The notes beneath the pieces are model-generated. The model saw only the letters and a program-made list of their open reading frames with translations, was not told the origin of the DNA and did not search any database. A stretch of 64,000 nucleotides of DNA from Prevotella sp. (GTDB taxonomy: Bacteria > Bacteroidota > Bacteroidia > Bacteroidales > Bacteroidaceae). The stretch covers positions 1-64,000 of the forward strand of contig JAFYYV010000009.1 in the NCBI GenBank assembly GCA_017557405.1. Direction: 5' to 3'. This document shows positions 47,950 through 55,643 of the stretch, piece by piece. Both the position numbers and the translations under genes were made by a program. Position 1 is the first letter of the stretch. Every line of letters starts with the position of its first letter.

Positions 47950-48330
47950 ATGGCAATAAGAATTGTTGGAGTAGATTTGCCCCAGAATAAGCGTGGCGAA
48001 ATCGCATTGACCTATATCTATGGTATTGGTCGAAGTAGTTCAGCAAAGATATTGGATAAAGCCGGTGTGAGTCGTGACTTGAAGGTCAACGAATGGAGCG
48101 ACGACCAGGCAGCCAAAATCCGTGAAATTATCGGCGCTGAATTCAAAGTTGAAGGTGATCTCCGCAGTGAGATCCAAATGAATATCAAGCGACTGATGGA
48201 TATTGGTTGCTATCGTGGTGTCCGTCATCGTAATGGTCTTCCTGTTCGCGGTCAGAGCACTAAGAACAATGCCCGTACTCGCAAGGGAAAGAAGAAGACT
48301 GTTGCTAATAAGAAGAAGGCTACTAAGTAA
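47950..48330 (+). CDS. rpsM: 30S ribosomal protein S13
   Basis: The 126-residue protein matches S13 ([35 protein letters not shown]). It bridges the two subunits and contacts P-site tRNA. It has a lysine-rich tail. It is the first gene of the alpha group. Confidence 0.98.
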   Translation: MAIRIVGVDLPQNKRGEIALTYIYGIGRSSSAKILDKAGVSRDLKVNEWSDDQAAKIREIIGAEFKVEGDLRSEIQMNIKRLMDIGCYRGVRHRNGLPVRGQSTKNNARTRKGKKKTVANKKKATK

Positions 48331-48351
48331 TTTTGAAGGAGGAAATTAATT

Positions 48352-48741
48352 ATGGCAAAGAAACAAGCAACATCAAAGAAGAGAAACGTTCGTGTTGACG
48401 CAATCGGTCAGCTCCACGTTCACAGTTCTTTCAACAACATCATCGTTACTTTGGCAAACTCTGAGGGACAAGCTATCTCTTGGTCGTCTGCTGGTAAGAT
48501 GGGTTTCCGTGGTTCTAAGAAGAACACTCCTTATGCAGCTCAGATGGCTGGTGAGGATTGCGCTAAGGTTGCCTATGATCTTGGTCTTCGTAAGGTCAAG
48601 GCTTATGTCAAAGGTCCGGGTAATGGACGTGAGTCTGCCATCCGTGCCGTGCATGGCGCTGGTATTGAGGTGATCGAAATTATCGATGTGACGCCGCTGC
48701 CACATAATGGCTGCCGCCCTCCCAAGCGTCGTAAGGTCTAA
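48352..48741 (+). CDS. rpsK: 30S ribosomal protein S11
   Basis: The 129-residue protein matches S11 ([48 protein letters not shown]). A clear AAGGAGG lies 10 bases before the ATG. Confidence 0.98.
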   Translation: MAKKQATSKKRNVRVDAIGQLHVHSSFNNIIVTLANSEGQAISWSSAGKMGFRGSKKNTPYAAQMAGEDCAKVAYDLGLRKVKAYVKGPGNGRESAIRAVHGAGIEVIEIIDVTPLPHNGCRPPKRRKV

Positions 48742-48767
48742 AAAGAATTATTATTTTATTAAGTATT

Positions 48768-49373
48768 ATGGCAAAGTATATTGGTCCGAAATCTAAAATT
48801 GCACGCCGATTTGGAGAACCCATCTTCGGCGCCGACAAAGTTTTGTCCAAGAGAAACTTCCCTCCTGGACAGCATGGCAACAACCGTCGCAGAAAGATGT
48901 CTGAGTATGGTGTCATGTTGGCAGAGAAGCAGAAAGCTAAGTACACATACGGTGTGCTTGAGCGTCAATTCCGTAATATGTTTGAAAAGGCAGCCAAGGC
49001 TGATGGTATCACTGGTGAGGTTCTGCTTCAGAACCTTGAGAGTCGTCTCGACAATGTAGTGTTCCGTCTTGGCATTGCTCCTACACGTGCTGCTGCCCGT
49101 CAGTTGGTAGGTCACAAGCATATCGTTGTAGATGGCAAGGTTGTCAACATTCCTTCATTTGCTGTTAAGCCTGGCATGGTCGTTGGTGTTCGCGAGAAGT
49201 CAAAGTCTCTCGAGGTCATCGAAGCATCTCTTGCAGGTTTCAACCACAGCAAGTACCCGTGGATCGAGTGGGATGAGCAGACAAAGAGCGGTAAGTTCCT
49301 TCACAAGCCGGAGCGTGCCGACATCCCCGAGAATATCAAGGAGCAGTTAATCGTTGAGTTGTACTCTAAATAA
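48768..49373 (+). CDS. rpsD: 30S ribosomal protein S4
   Basis: The 201-residue protein matches S4 with its S4 RNA-binding domain ([37 protein letters not shown]). It is a primary 16S rRNA binder. No cysteines of the zinc form are seen at the N-terminus. Confidence 0.98.
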   Translation: MAKYIGPKSKIARRFGEPIFGADKVLSKRNFPPGQHGNNRRRKMSEYGVMLAEKQKAKYTYGVLERQFRNMFEKAAKADGITGEVLLQNLESRLDNVVFRLGIAPTRAAARQLVGHKHIVVDGKVVNIPSFAVKPGMVVGVREKSKSLEVIEASLAGFNHSKYPWIEWDEQTKSGKFLHKPERADIPENIKEQLIVELYSK

Positions 49374-49385
49374 ATCATTAAATTA

Positions 49386-50378
49386 ATGGCGATATTAGCA
49401 TTTCAAAAACCTGACAAAGTTGTAATGCTGGAGGCTAATGACCAGTTCGGCAAGTTCGAATTCCGTCCTCTTGAGCCTGGCTTCGGTGTTACCATCGGCA
49501 ACGCCCTCCGCCGCATTCTCCTTTCGTCGCTCGAAGGTTTCGCCATCAACACCATCAAGATTAGTGGTGTTGAGCACGAATTCTCTTCGGTTCCTGGCGT
49601 GAAAGAGGATGTTACCAACATTATTTTGAATCTCAAACAAGTTCGATTCAAGCAAGTAGTAGAAGAATTCGAGAATGAGAAAGTTAGTATCACCGTAGAG
49701 AATTCCACCGAATTCAAAGCTGGTGATATCGGTAAGTATCTGACTGGATTTGAAGTGTTAAACCCCGATTTGGTGATTTGTCATTTAGATGCCAAAGCTT
49801 CAATGCAGCTCGACCTCACCATCAACAAAGGTCGTGGTTATGTTCTCGCTGATGAGAACAGGGAGTTCTGCACTGATGTCAACGTAATTCCAATCGATTC
49901 TATCTACACCCCGATTCGTAATGTGAAATATGCTGTCGAGCCTTATCGTGTCGAGCAGAAGACCGACTACGACAAACTCGTCATCGAAGTCACTACGGAT
50001 GGTTCCATCCACCCGAAAGATGCGCTTAAAGAGGCCGCCAAGATCTTGATTTATCACTTCATGCTCTTCTCGGATGAGAAGATTACGCTTGAGAATCCTG
50101 ATCAAGAGACCAACCAGGAGTTCGACGAGGAAGTCCTCCACATGCGTCAGTTGCTGAAGACCAAGCTTGTTGACATGAACCTCTCTGTTCGTGCTCTCAA
50201 CTGCTTGAAGGCTGCAGATGTTGAGACCCTTGGCGACTTGGTCCAGTACAACAAGACCGACCTCCTCAAGTTCCGCAACTTCGGTAAGAAATCGCTTTCT
50301 GAGCTTGATGATTTGCTCGAAGGTCTGAATCTGTCGTTTGGAACCGATATTTCAAAGTATAAACTGGAAAAGGAGTAA
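49386..50378 (+). CDS. rpoA: DNA-directed RNA polymerase subunit alpha
   Basis: The 330-residue protein has the alpha N-terminal assembly domain ([20 protein letters not shown]) and the C-terminal DNA-binding domain ([34 protein letters not shown]). Length is normal. It follows rpsD by 12 bases. Confidence 0.99.
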   Translation: MAILAFQKPDKVVMLEANDQFGKFEFRPLEPGFGVTIGNALRRILLSSLEGFAINTIKISGVEHEFSSVPGVKEDVTNIILNLKQVRFKQVVEEFENEKVSITVENSTEFKAGDIGKYLTGFEVLNPDLVICHLDAKASMQLDLTINKGRGYVLADENREFCTDVNVIPIDSIYTPIRNVKYAVEPYRVEQKTDYDKLVIEVTTDGSIHPKDALKEAAKILIYHFMLFSDEKITLENPDQETNQEFDEEVLHMRQLLKTKLVDMNLSVRALNCLKAADVETLGDLVQYNKTDLLKFRNFGKKSLSELDDLLEGLNLSFGTDISKYKLEKE

Positions 50379-50430
50379 TTGGGAGACTTTAGTTCTCTGG
50401 AATTCCTAGTCCTAAAAGAAAAAACAAAAA

Positions 50431-50934
50431 ATGAGACACGGAAAGAAATTCAAACATCTGGGCCGTACTGCTGATCACCGTCACGCCATGCTTGCCAACA
50501 TGGCCATCTCACTGATCATGCACAAAAGAATCACTACGACCCTCGCCAAGGCAAAGGCACTCAAAAAATATGTAGAGCCGCTGATTACGCGTGCCAAAGA
50601 CGAAAACAATAGTGACAAGATTCAGTCGATGAATCATCGTCGTGTTGTGTTCAGTTATTTGCAGAACAAAGAAGCTCTGAAAGAGCTGTTCGGTGTTGTA
50701 GGTCCTAAGGTGGGTGACCGTCCTGGTGGCTACACACGTGTTATCAAGTTGGGTAGCCGTCTGGGTGACGGTGCCGACATGGCTTTCATCGAGCTCGTTG
50801 ACTTCGATGAGAACATGGCCAAGACTCCGAAGGCTGCTGCCAAGAAGACTCGTCGTTCGCGCAAGTCGACAAAAGCAGAGGCTCCTGTTGCTGCTGAAGA
50901 GGCTCCCGCTCAGGAAGAGGAAAAGGCTGAATAA
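50431..50934 (+). CDS. rplQ: 50S ribosomal protein L17 with Ala/Glu/Lys-rich tail
   Basis: The 167-residue protein matches L17 over residues 1-120 ([17 protein letters not shown] start). It has a low-complexity tail of about 40 residues rich in Lys, then Ala and Glu. It closes the ribosomal cluster. Confidence 0.97.
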   Translation: MRHGKKFKHLGRTADHRHAMLANMAISLIMHKRITTTLAKAKALKKYVEPLITRAKDENNSDKIQSMNHRRVVFSYLQNKEALKELFGVVGPKVGDRPGGYTRVIKLGSRLGDGADMAFIELVDFDENMAKTPKAAAKKTRRSRKSTKAEAPVAAEEAPAQEEEKAE

Positions 50935-50964
50935 TTCATCATTTGAATATTCAATTTTGAGAAT

Positions 50965-50999
50965 ATGCTCCCGTTCCAATTGGAATGGGGGCATTTTTT
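50965..50999 (+). terminator. Terminator of the alpha operon
   Basis: ATGCTCCCGTTCCAA pairs with TTGGAATGGGGGCAT over 15 bp (two G-U pairs), with no free loop bases so the centre must open, and runs into six Ts. It follows rplQ by 30 bases. Confidence 0.92.
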
Positions 51000-51065
51000 G
51001 TTTGCCATTTTATTAGTTAAATATTGATTTAGGGAATTCCCTATGTTAAATTAGGGAAATCTGCA

Positions 51066-51095
51066 TTTGCGTGTAGTCAAAATTGCTTATCTTTG
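51066..51095 (+). promoter_or_regulatory. Promoter of the glycine-zipper lipoprotein gene
   Basis: TTTG at 51066 and TATCTTTG at 51088 are spaced by 18 bp. The leader is about 20 bases. Confidence 0.7.
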
Positions 51096-51122
51096 CACAC
51101 AGATAATTCAAAAACTTGAGAT

Positions 51123-51953
51123 ATGAAGAAGGTTTTCGTCTATGCAGTTTGTGCTGCGCTATTGGCCAGCAGCTGCGATACTTACACGGGTGCAGGGGCC
51201 TACACAGGTTCTAATCTGGGAGCCATTCTCGGCTCGGCCATCGGAGGAATTAGTGATGGTCCTCGTGGATCTGACATCGGAACGATTGTCGGCATGGCTG
51301 GTGGTGCCATTATTGGCGGTGCCATTGGCGCTGCTAAGGACAAACGTGATGCTCAAGAGGTCCACGATCGTTATCAGCAAGTGATGGAGCGCAAGGCACA
51401 ACAGAATGCTCGTCGCCAGTCATCAGATTTTGGCTATGAGTATGACGATAATTATGGTAGTGGCTTCGACTCCACCAACAGTGGCGACGACCGCATCTAC
51501 GACTTCAATGGTAGCGACTACACGGGCAACTACAGCGCCCAGCAACCCACCGTCGTTATGCCAGGTTCATCGAGTGTAGAGGAATTGGCTTATGGTTTGG
51601 AGTACACTCCCGCATTGGAGGTGCGTAATGCCCGCTTCGTTGATGATAACCAGGATAATGTGATAAGCCGCAACGAACTTTGCAAAGTTATCTTCGAGGT
51701 CTACAATCATGGTTCACAACCCGTTTTCGATGTGCAACCTACAGTTGTCGAGGCCTTGGGTAACAAACATATCTTCATCTCACCGAACATGCATGTCGAA
51801 CGTATCGACCCACACAAGGGAATACGTTACACGGCATTGGTGAAGGCTGACAATCGCCTTCGCGATGGTACTGCAAAAATATGTGTCTCTGTGTTGCAAG
51901 GAAGAAAAGCCATCTCGAAAGTCAGTGAGTTCAGCATCCCTACAAGAAAATGA
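51123..51953 (+). CDS. Glycine-zipper lipoprotein
   Basis: This 276-residue protein has a lipobox (LLASSC, C18), a glycine-zipper stretch at about 29-71 (GAILGSAIGG, GMAGGAIIGGAIGAA) that can form a membrane-embedded helical hairpin, a charged, low-complexity middle, and a C-terminal beta-rich domain (about 165-276) with VRNARFVDDNQDNVISRNE, suggestive of an Ig-like or CARDB-type fold. An envelope role is likely; the precise function is unknown. It is convergent with rlpA, 7 bases apart. Confidence 0.8.
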   Translation: MKKVFVYAVCAALLASSCDTYTGAGAYTGSNLGAILGSAIGGISDGPRGSDIGTIVGMAGGAIIGGAIGAAKDKRDAQEVHDRYQQVMERKAQQNARRQSSDFGYEYDDNYGSGFDSTNSGDDRIYDFNGSDYTGNYSAQQPTVVMPGSSSVEELAYGLEYTPALEVRNARFVDDNQDNVISRNELCKVIFEVYNHGSQPVFDVQPTVVEALGNKHIFISPNMHVERIDPHKGIRYTALVKADNRLRDGTAKICVSVLQGRKAISKVSEFSIPTRK

Positions 51954-51960
51954 TGTATCT

Positions 51961-52587
51961 TCATCTGTGAAGATATTCCAACCTATCGAAGACGTCGCTC
52001 CATTGAGTGGCGTCTTCTTGTTTTTCTGCATTCTTTGTGGGAGGCACGTCTTGCAATTTCCGGGTTGTCTGCTGGCGTTCCTTCCATTCATCAATAAAAC
52101 TATAGCCAGCAACGGTGATGTCGAATTCAAACTCAGGAAGGCTGTTCTGCTCTTCCTCATCGTCTTTCATGATGATAGGTTTGCCGACTCTGCCCACCTT
52201 CTCCACTTCCACCATCGCCACACCTTGTGCGATGATGCCCAGTTCCTTGGCAGCCCGCCACGACAGGTCGATGATGCGTCCACGAATAAAAGGACCACGG
52301 TCGTTCACGCGCACCACTACCTCACGTCCGTTGGCAGGATTCTTCACACGCAGCATTGTGCCGAACGGGAATGTCCGGTGTGCGCATGTCAGACTGTCGT
52401 TGTTCAGTCGTTCGCCGTTGGCCGTTCGTGACCCTGTTGCGCGTTTCGAATAGAACGTAGCCTTACCCTTGATAACTTGGGCGTTGGTTGTTATTTGACA
52501 ATAGCAGAACAAACACAACATCAACGCCCAAATTCCCAAGAAGTGCGTGGTTTTCAATAAGCGAATACTATTATTATCTCTCGTCAT
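51961..52587 (-). CDS. rlpA: RlpA-type septal lytic transglycosylase-like lipoprotein or secreted protein
   Basis: This 208-residue protein has a hydrophobic signal segment (about 15-36, likely cut after TNA) and a double-psi beta-barrel (about 40-130) with the RlpA motifs GKATFYSKRATG, FPFGTMLRVKN, VVVRVNDRGPF and RIIDLS. RlpA enzymes cut or bind denuded peptidoglycan at the septum. No SPOR domain is present; the tail is basic and Gln-rich. The ATG at 52587 is chosen over an upstream TTG. It lies 73 bases after gdhA on the same strand. Confidence 0.9.
   Translation of the reverse strand: MTRDNNSIRLLKTTHFLGIWALMLCLFCYCQITTNAQVIKGKATFYSKRATGSRTANGERLNNDSLTCAHRTFPFGTMLRVKNPANGREVVVRVNDRGPFIRGRIIDLSWRAAKELGIIAQGVAMVEVEKVGRVGKPIIMKDDEEEQNSLPEFEFDITVAGYSFIDEWKERQQTTRKLQDVPPTKNAEKQEDATQWSDVFDRLEYLHR
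51988..52026 (+). terminator. Terminator of the glycine-zipper gene inside the rlpA 3' end
   Basis: GAAGACGTCGCT pairs with AGTGGCGTCTTC (12 bp, two G-U pairs) around six bases and runs into TTGTTTTT. It lies within the coding sequence of the opposite-strand rlpA gene. Confidence 0.75.
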
Positions 52588-52660
52588 GAGTCTCAAGGTT
52601 GGTAGTCGTTATTATAAATAACGGCAAATCCCCTTGTTTATTGTATATAAGTGAGTGAGG

Positions 52661-53998
52661 TTAGACAATGCCCTGGGCCATCATGGCGTTGGCCACCTTC
52701 ATGAATCCTGCCACGTTAGCACCTTTCACGTAGTCGATATAGCCGTCGGGCTGCTTGCCATATTTCACGCATTGCTCGTGAATCGACTGCATGATGAAAT
52801 GCAGCTTCTCGTCCACCTCTTTGTTGGTCCAACTCAGACGCATCGAGTTTTGTGTCATCTCCAGACCACTCGTTGCCACGCCACCAGCGTTCACAGCCTT
52901 TCCTGGTGCGAAGAGCGTCTTCGTTGCTACAAACTTCTCAGCAGCTTCGGCAGTACATCCCATGTTCGACACCTCGGCCACGCACAATGGTTCGTTGGCC
53001 AGAATGCGGTCAGCGTCTTCACCATTTAGCTCGTTTTGTGTAGCGCAAGGCAGATAGATGTCGGCCTTCTGTTCCCACGGCCTGCGACCCTCGAAGAAAG
53101 TTGAGCCCTCGAACTCCTCCTCATAAGGTTGGCAAACATCGTTGCCGCTGGCACGCAGTTCTAACATGTATTCAATCTTCTCATCATCCAAACCAGCTGG
53201 GTCGAGAATGTAACCGTCGGGACCACTGATGGTGATGACCTTTGCTCCCAGTTCAGTAGCCTTCTTCGCGGCACCCCATGCCACATTTCCAAATCCGCTC
53301 AGGGCGATGGTCTTGCCTTTGATGTCGAGACCTTTCGAGTGCAGCATGTGTTGGACGAAGTAGATGGCGCCATAGCCAGTGGCCTCAGGACGAATGCGCG
53401 AACCGCCAAATTCGAGTCCCTTGCCCGTGAGAACGCCTTGGAATTGGTGAGTCAGTTTCTTGTACATGCCAAACAGATAGCCAATCTCACGGCCACCCAC
53501 ACCAATGTCGCCAGCTGGCACGTCCTCGTCGGGACCGATGTGGCGATATAGTTCTGTCATGAAAGCTTGGCAGAAGCGCATTACCTCAGCATCGCTACGA
53601 CCGCGGATTGAGAAGTCCGAACCGCCTTTTCCACCACCCATAGGCAGTGTGGTCAGAGCGTTCTTGAACGTCTGCTCGAAACCAAGGAATTTCAAAATCG
53701 ACAGGTTCACCGATGGGTGGAACCGCAGACCACCTTTGTATGGGCCAATGGCTGAGTTGAATTGCACACGATAGCCCAGATTTACGTGCACCTCGCCCTT
53801 GTCATCAGTCCAAGGCACACGGAACGTGATGATGCGTTCTGGCTCCACAAGCCGTTCAATCAGTTTCGCCTTCTCAAATTCGGGATGCTGGTTGTAGACG
53901 TCTTTGATTGATTCCAATACTTCTCTGACAGCCTGTATGTATTCAGGCTCGCCCGGATGCTTGTGTTCCAGGTCTTGGATGATTTTTCCGACTTCCAT
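52661..53998 (-). CDS. gdhA: NADP-type glutamate dehydrogenase
   Basis: The 445-residue enzyme converts 2-oxoglutarate and ammonia to glutamate. Substrate residues are visible in GPYKGGLRFHP (K88) and PMGGGKGGSDF (119-129). The Rossmann fold begins at about 235 (ALSGFGNVAWGAAKKA). Length and sequence fit the hexameric bacterial class that uses NADP. It has its own strong promoter. It is the main ammonia-fixing enzyme in gut Bacteroidales. Confidence 0.97.
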   Translation of the reverse strand: MEVGKIIQDLEHKHPGEPEYIQAVREVLESIKDVYNQHPEFEKAKLIERLVEPERIITFRVPWTDDKGEVHVNLGYRVQFNSAIGPYKGGLRFHPSVNLSILKFLGFEQTFKNALTTLPMGGGKGGSDFSIRGRSDAEVMRFCQAFMTELYRHIGPDEDVPAGDIGVGGREIGYLFGMYKKLTHQFQGVLTGKGLEFGGSRIRPEATGYGAIYFVQHMLHSKGLDIKGKTIALSGFGNVAWGAAKKATELGAKVITISGPDGYILDPAGLDDEKIEYMLELRASGNDVCQPYEEEFEGSTFFEGRRPWEQKADIYLPCATQNELNGEDADRILANEPLCVAEVSNMGCTAEAAEKFVATKTLFAPGKAVNAGGVATSGLEMTQNSMRLSWTNKEVDEKLHFIMQSIHEQCVKYGKQPDGYIDYVKGANVAGFMKVANAMMAQGIV

Positions 53999-54063
53999 AG
54001 TAGTAATTCGTTATTATAGGTTATCAATTATGTTTTTTCTGGCAATGTGTCAGCTTAACACCG

Positions 54064-54095
54064 CAAATATACCCTAAAATCCTGAAACTTCCAAA
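54064..54095 (-). promoter_or_regulatory. Promoter of gdhA
   Basis: On the minus strand TATATTTG (54071-54064) follows TTTG (54095-54092) with 20 bp between, a full match to the consensus. Confidence 0.8.
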
Positions 54096-54177
54096 TAAAA
54101 ATGCGACTATTTTTCACCTTTTGCTTACTTTTGTCAATAGGTTCTGTTTATGTAAACAAAATGATAACAAACAAACG

Positions 54178-54214
54178 AAAAACGCCCCGTAGATAATCAT
54201 GTACCTACGGGGCG
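54178..54214 (-). terminator. Terminator of metY
   Basis: CGCCCCGTAG pairs with CTACGGGGCG around 12 bases; read leftward it ends in five Ts. It lies 25 bases beyond the metY stop. Confidence 0.9.
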
Positions 54215-54238
54215 ATGGCCTTTACTAAATGTATCAGT

Positions 54239-55522
54239 TTAGATTTTGTCCAATGCCTGACGGATGTCGTCGAGAATGTCCTCCACATCTTCGATACCCA
54301 CCGAGAGACGGATGAGGTCGGGAGCGATACCTGCCTCGCGCAGCTGCTCATCGGAGAGTTGTCTATGGGTGTGACTGGCGGGGTGGAGCACACAGCTTCG
54401 TGCGTCTGCCACGTGCGTCACGATGTTGATCATCTGCAGAGAGTCCATCCATTTGATGGCTGTCTGGCGGTCGCCCTTCAGACCGAAGGCAATGACACCG
54501 CAAGAACCATTGGGCAGGTATTTCTGTCCTAATTCATAGTTGACATCGTTTTTCAATCCACAATAGTGAACCCATGCCACCTTCTCGTTGTCGTTCAGGA
54601 ACTCAGCCACGCGTTGAGCGTTCTTGCAATGCTGTGCCATACGCAGGTGCAGCGTTTGCAATCCCATGTTCAACAGGAACGCGTTCTGTGGAGCGGGAAT
54701 GCTACCGAGGTCGCGCATCAGTTGGGCGACGAGTTTCGTAATGTATCCCATCTTTCCGAATGCCTTCACATACGTCAGTCCGTGATACGAGTCATCGGGT
54801 GTGCAAAGTCCAGGGAACTTCTCGGCATGTTCCAACCAAGGGAAGTTGCCGCTGTCCACCACGCATCCGCCCACCTGAGTGGCCAGACCGTCCATGTACT
54901 TCGTGGTAGAGTGGGTGACAATGTCAGCACCCCATTCAAACGGGCGACAGTTCACAGGCGTTGCGAAAGTGTTGTCCACAATGAGGGGCACACCATTCTT
55001 GTGGGCGATTTTTGCAAACTTCTCGATGTCGAGCACAGCACAACCGGGATTCGAGATGGTCTCACCGAAGAGAGCCTTCGTGTTCGGACGGAAAGCGGCC
55101 TGTATCTCTTCTTCGCTGGCTTCAGGCGATACGAATGTGCACTCGATGCCCAGTTTCTTCAGCGTCACGCCGAAGAGATTGAATGTGCCACCATATATTT
55201 CATTGGAGGTGACGATATGGTCGCCAGCCTCGCAGATGTTGAATACGGCATAGAAGTTGGCAGCTTGGCCGCTACTGGTGAGCACAGCGCCCACACCACC
55301 TTCCAGCGTGGCTATCTTCGCAGCCACAGCATCGTTGGTGGGGTTTTGCAGACGAGTATAGAAATATCCCTCTTTCTTCAGGTCGAAGAGTTGGGCCATT
55401 TCATCAGAGTTGTCATACTTGAAAGTGGTACTTTGGATGATAGGCACCTCGATAGGTTCGCCGTTTTTGGCTTTGTAACCAGCCTGCACACAAAGGGAGG
55501 CCATGCGGAGTTTCTTGTCCAT
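54239..55522 (-). CDS. metY: O-acetylhomoserine sulfhydrylase (PLP enzyme)
   Basis: The 427-residue protein is a Cys/Met-metabolism PLP enzyme. It has YFYTRLQNPTND near residue 53, VDNTFATP (D183 for the PLP nitrogen) and HSTTKYMDG (PLP lysine K208). The length, with the extended loop after 210, favours O-acetylhomoserine sulfhydrylase, which makes homocysteine from sulfide, over cystathionine synthase. It stands alone with its own terminator. Confidence 0.93.
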   Translation of the reverse strand: MDKKLRMASLCVQAGYKAKNGEPIEVPIIQSTTFKYDNSDEMAQLFDLKKEGYFYTRLQNPTNDAVAAKIATLEGGVGAVLTSSGQAANFYAVFNICEAGDHIVTSNEIYGGTFNLFGVTLKKLGIECTFVSPEASEEEIQAAFRPNTKALFGETISNPGCAVLDIEKFAKIAHKNGVPLIVDNTFATPVNCRPFEWGADIVTHSTTKYMDGLATQVGGCVVDSGNFPWLEHAEKFPGLCTPDDSYHGLTYVKAFGKMGYITKLVAQLMRDLGSIPAPQNAFLLNMGLQTLHLRMAQHCKNAQRVAEFLNDNEKVAWVHYCGLKNDVNYELGQKYLPNGSCGVIAFGLKGDRQTAIKWMDSLQMINIVTHVADARSCVLHPASHTHRQLSDEQLREAGIAPDLIRLSVGIEDVEDILDDIRQALDKI

Positions 55523-55550
55523 TTGTTAGTCGGTTTAGGAATTTTGCCTG

Positions 55551-55587
55551 CAAATTTACTAAAAAATCTGCATTACGCATCAACAAA
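55551..55587 (-). promoter_or_regulatory. Probable promoter of metY
   Basis: On the minus strand TAAATTTG (55558-55551) is a good -7 box. TTG at 55583-55581 lies 22 bp upstream, slightly beyond the usual spacing. No sulfur riboswitch-like fold is visible in the short leader. Confidence 0.5.
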
Positions 55588-55612
55588 GCAATGTTTTCTC
55601 GTATAAAATATT

Positions 55613-55620
55613 TATCTTTG
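55613..55620 (+). promoter_or_regulatory. -7 element of the PEP-synthase-like gene
   Basis: TATCTTTG followed by CA lies 24 bases before the ATG. No -33 TTTG is found at 19-21 bp, so the promoter may need an activator. Confidence 0.5.
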
Positions 55621-55643
55621 CATAAGAATTTTATAAATAATCT

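Noticed and set aside
55523-55643. A SAM or cobalamin riboswitch before metY
   Set aside because: The leader is too short and no matching stems are visible.
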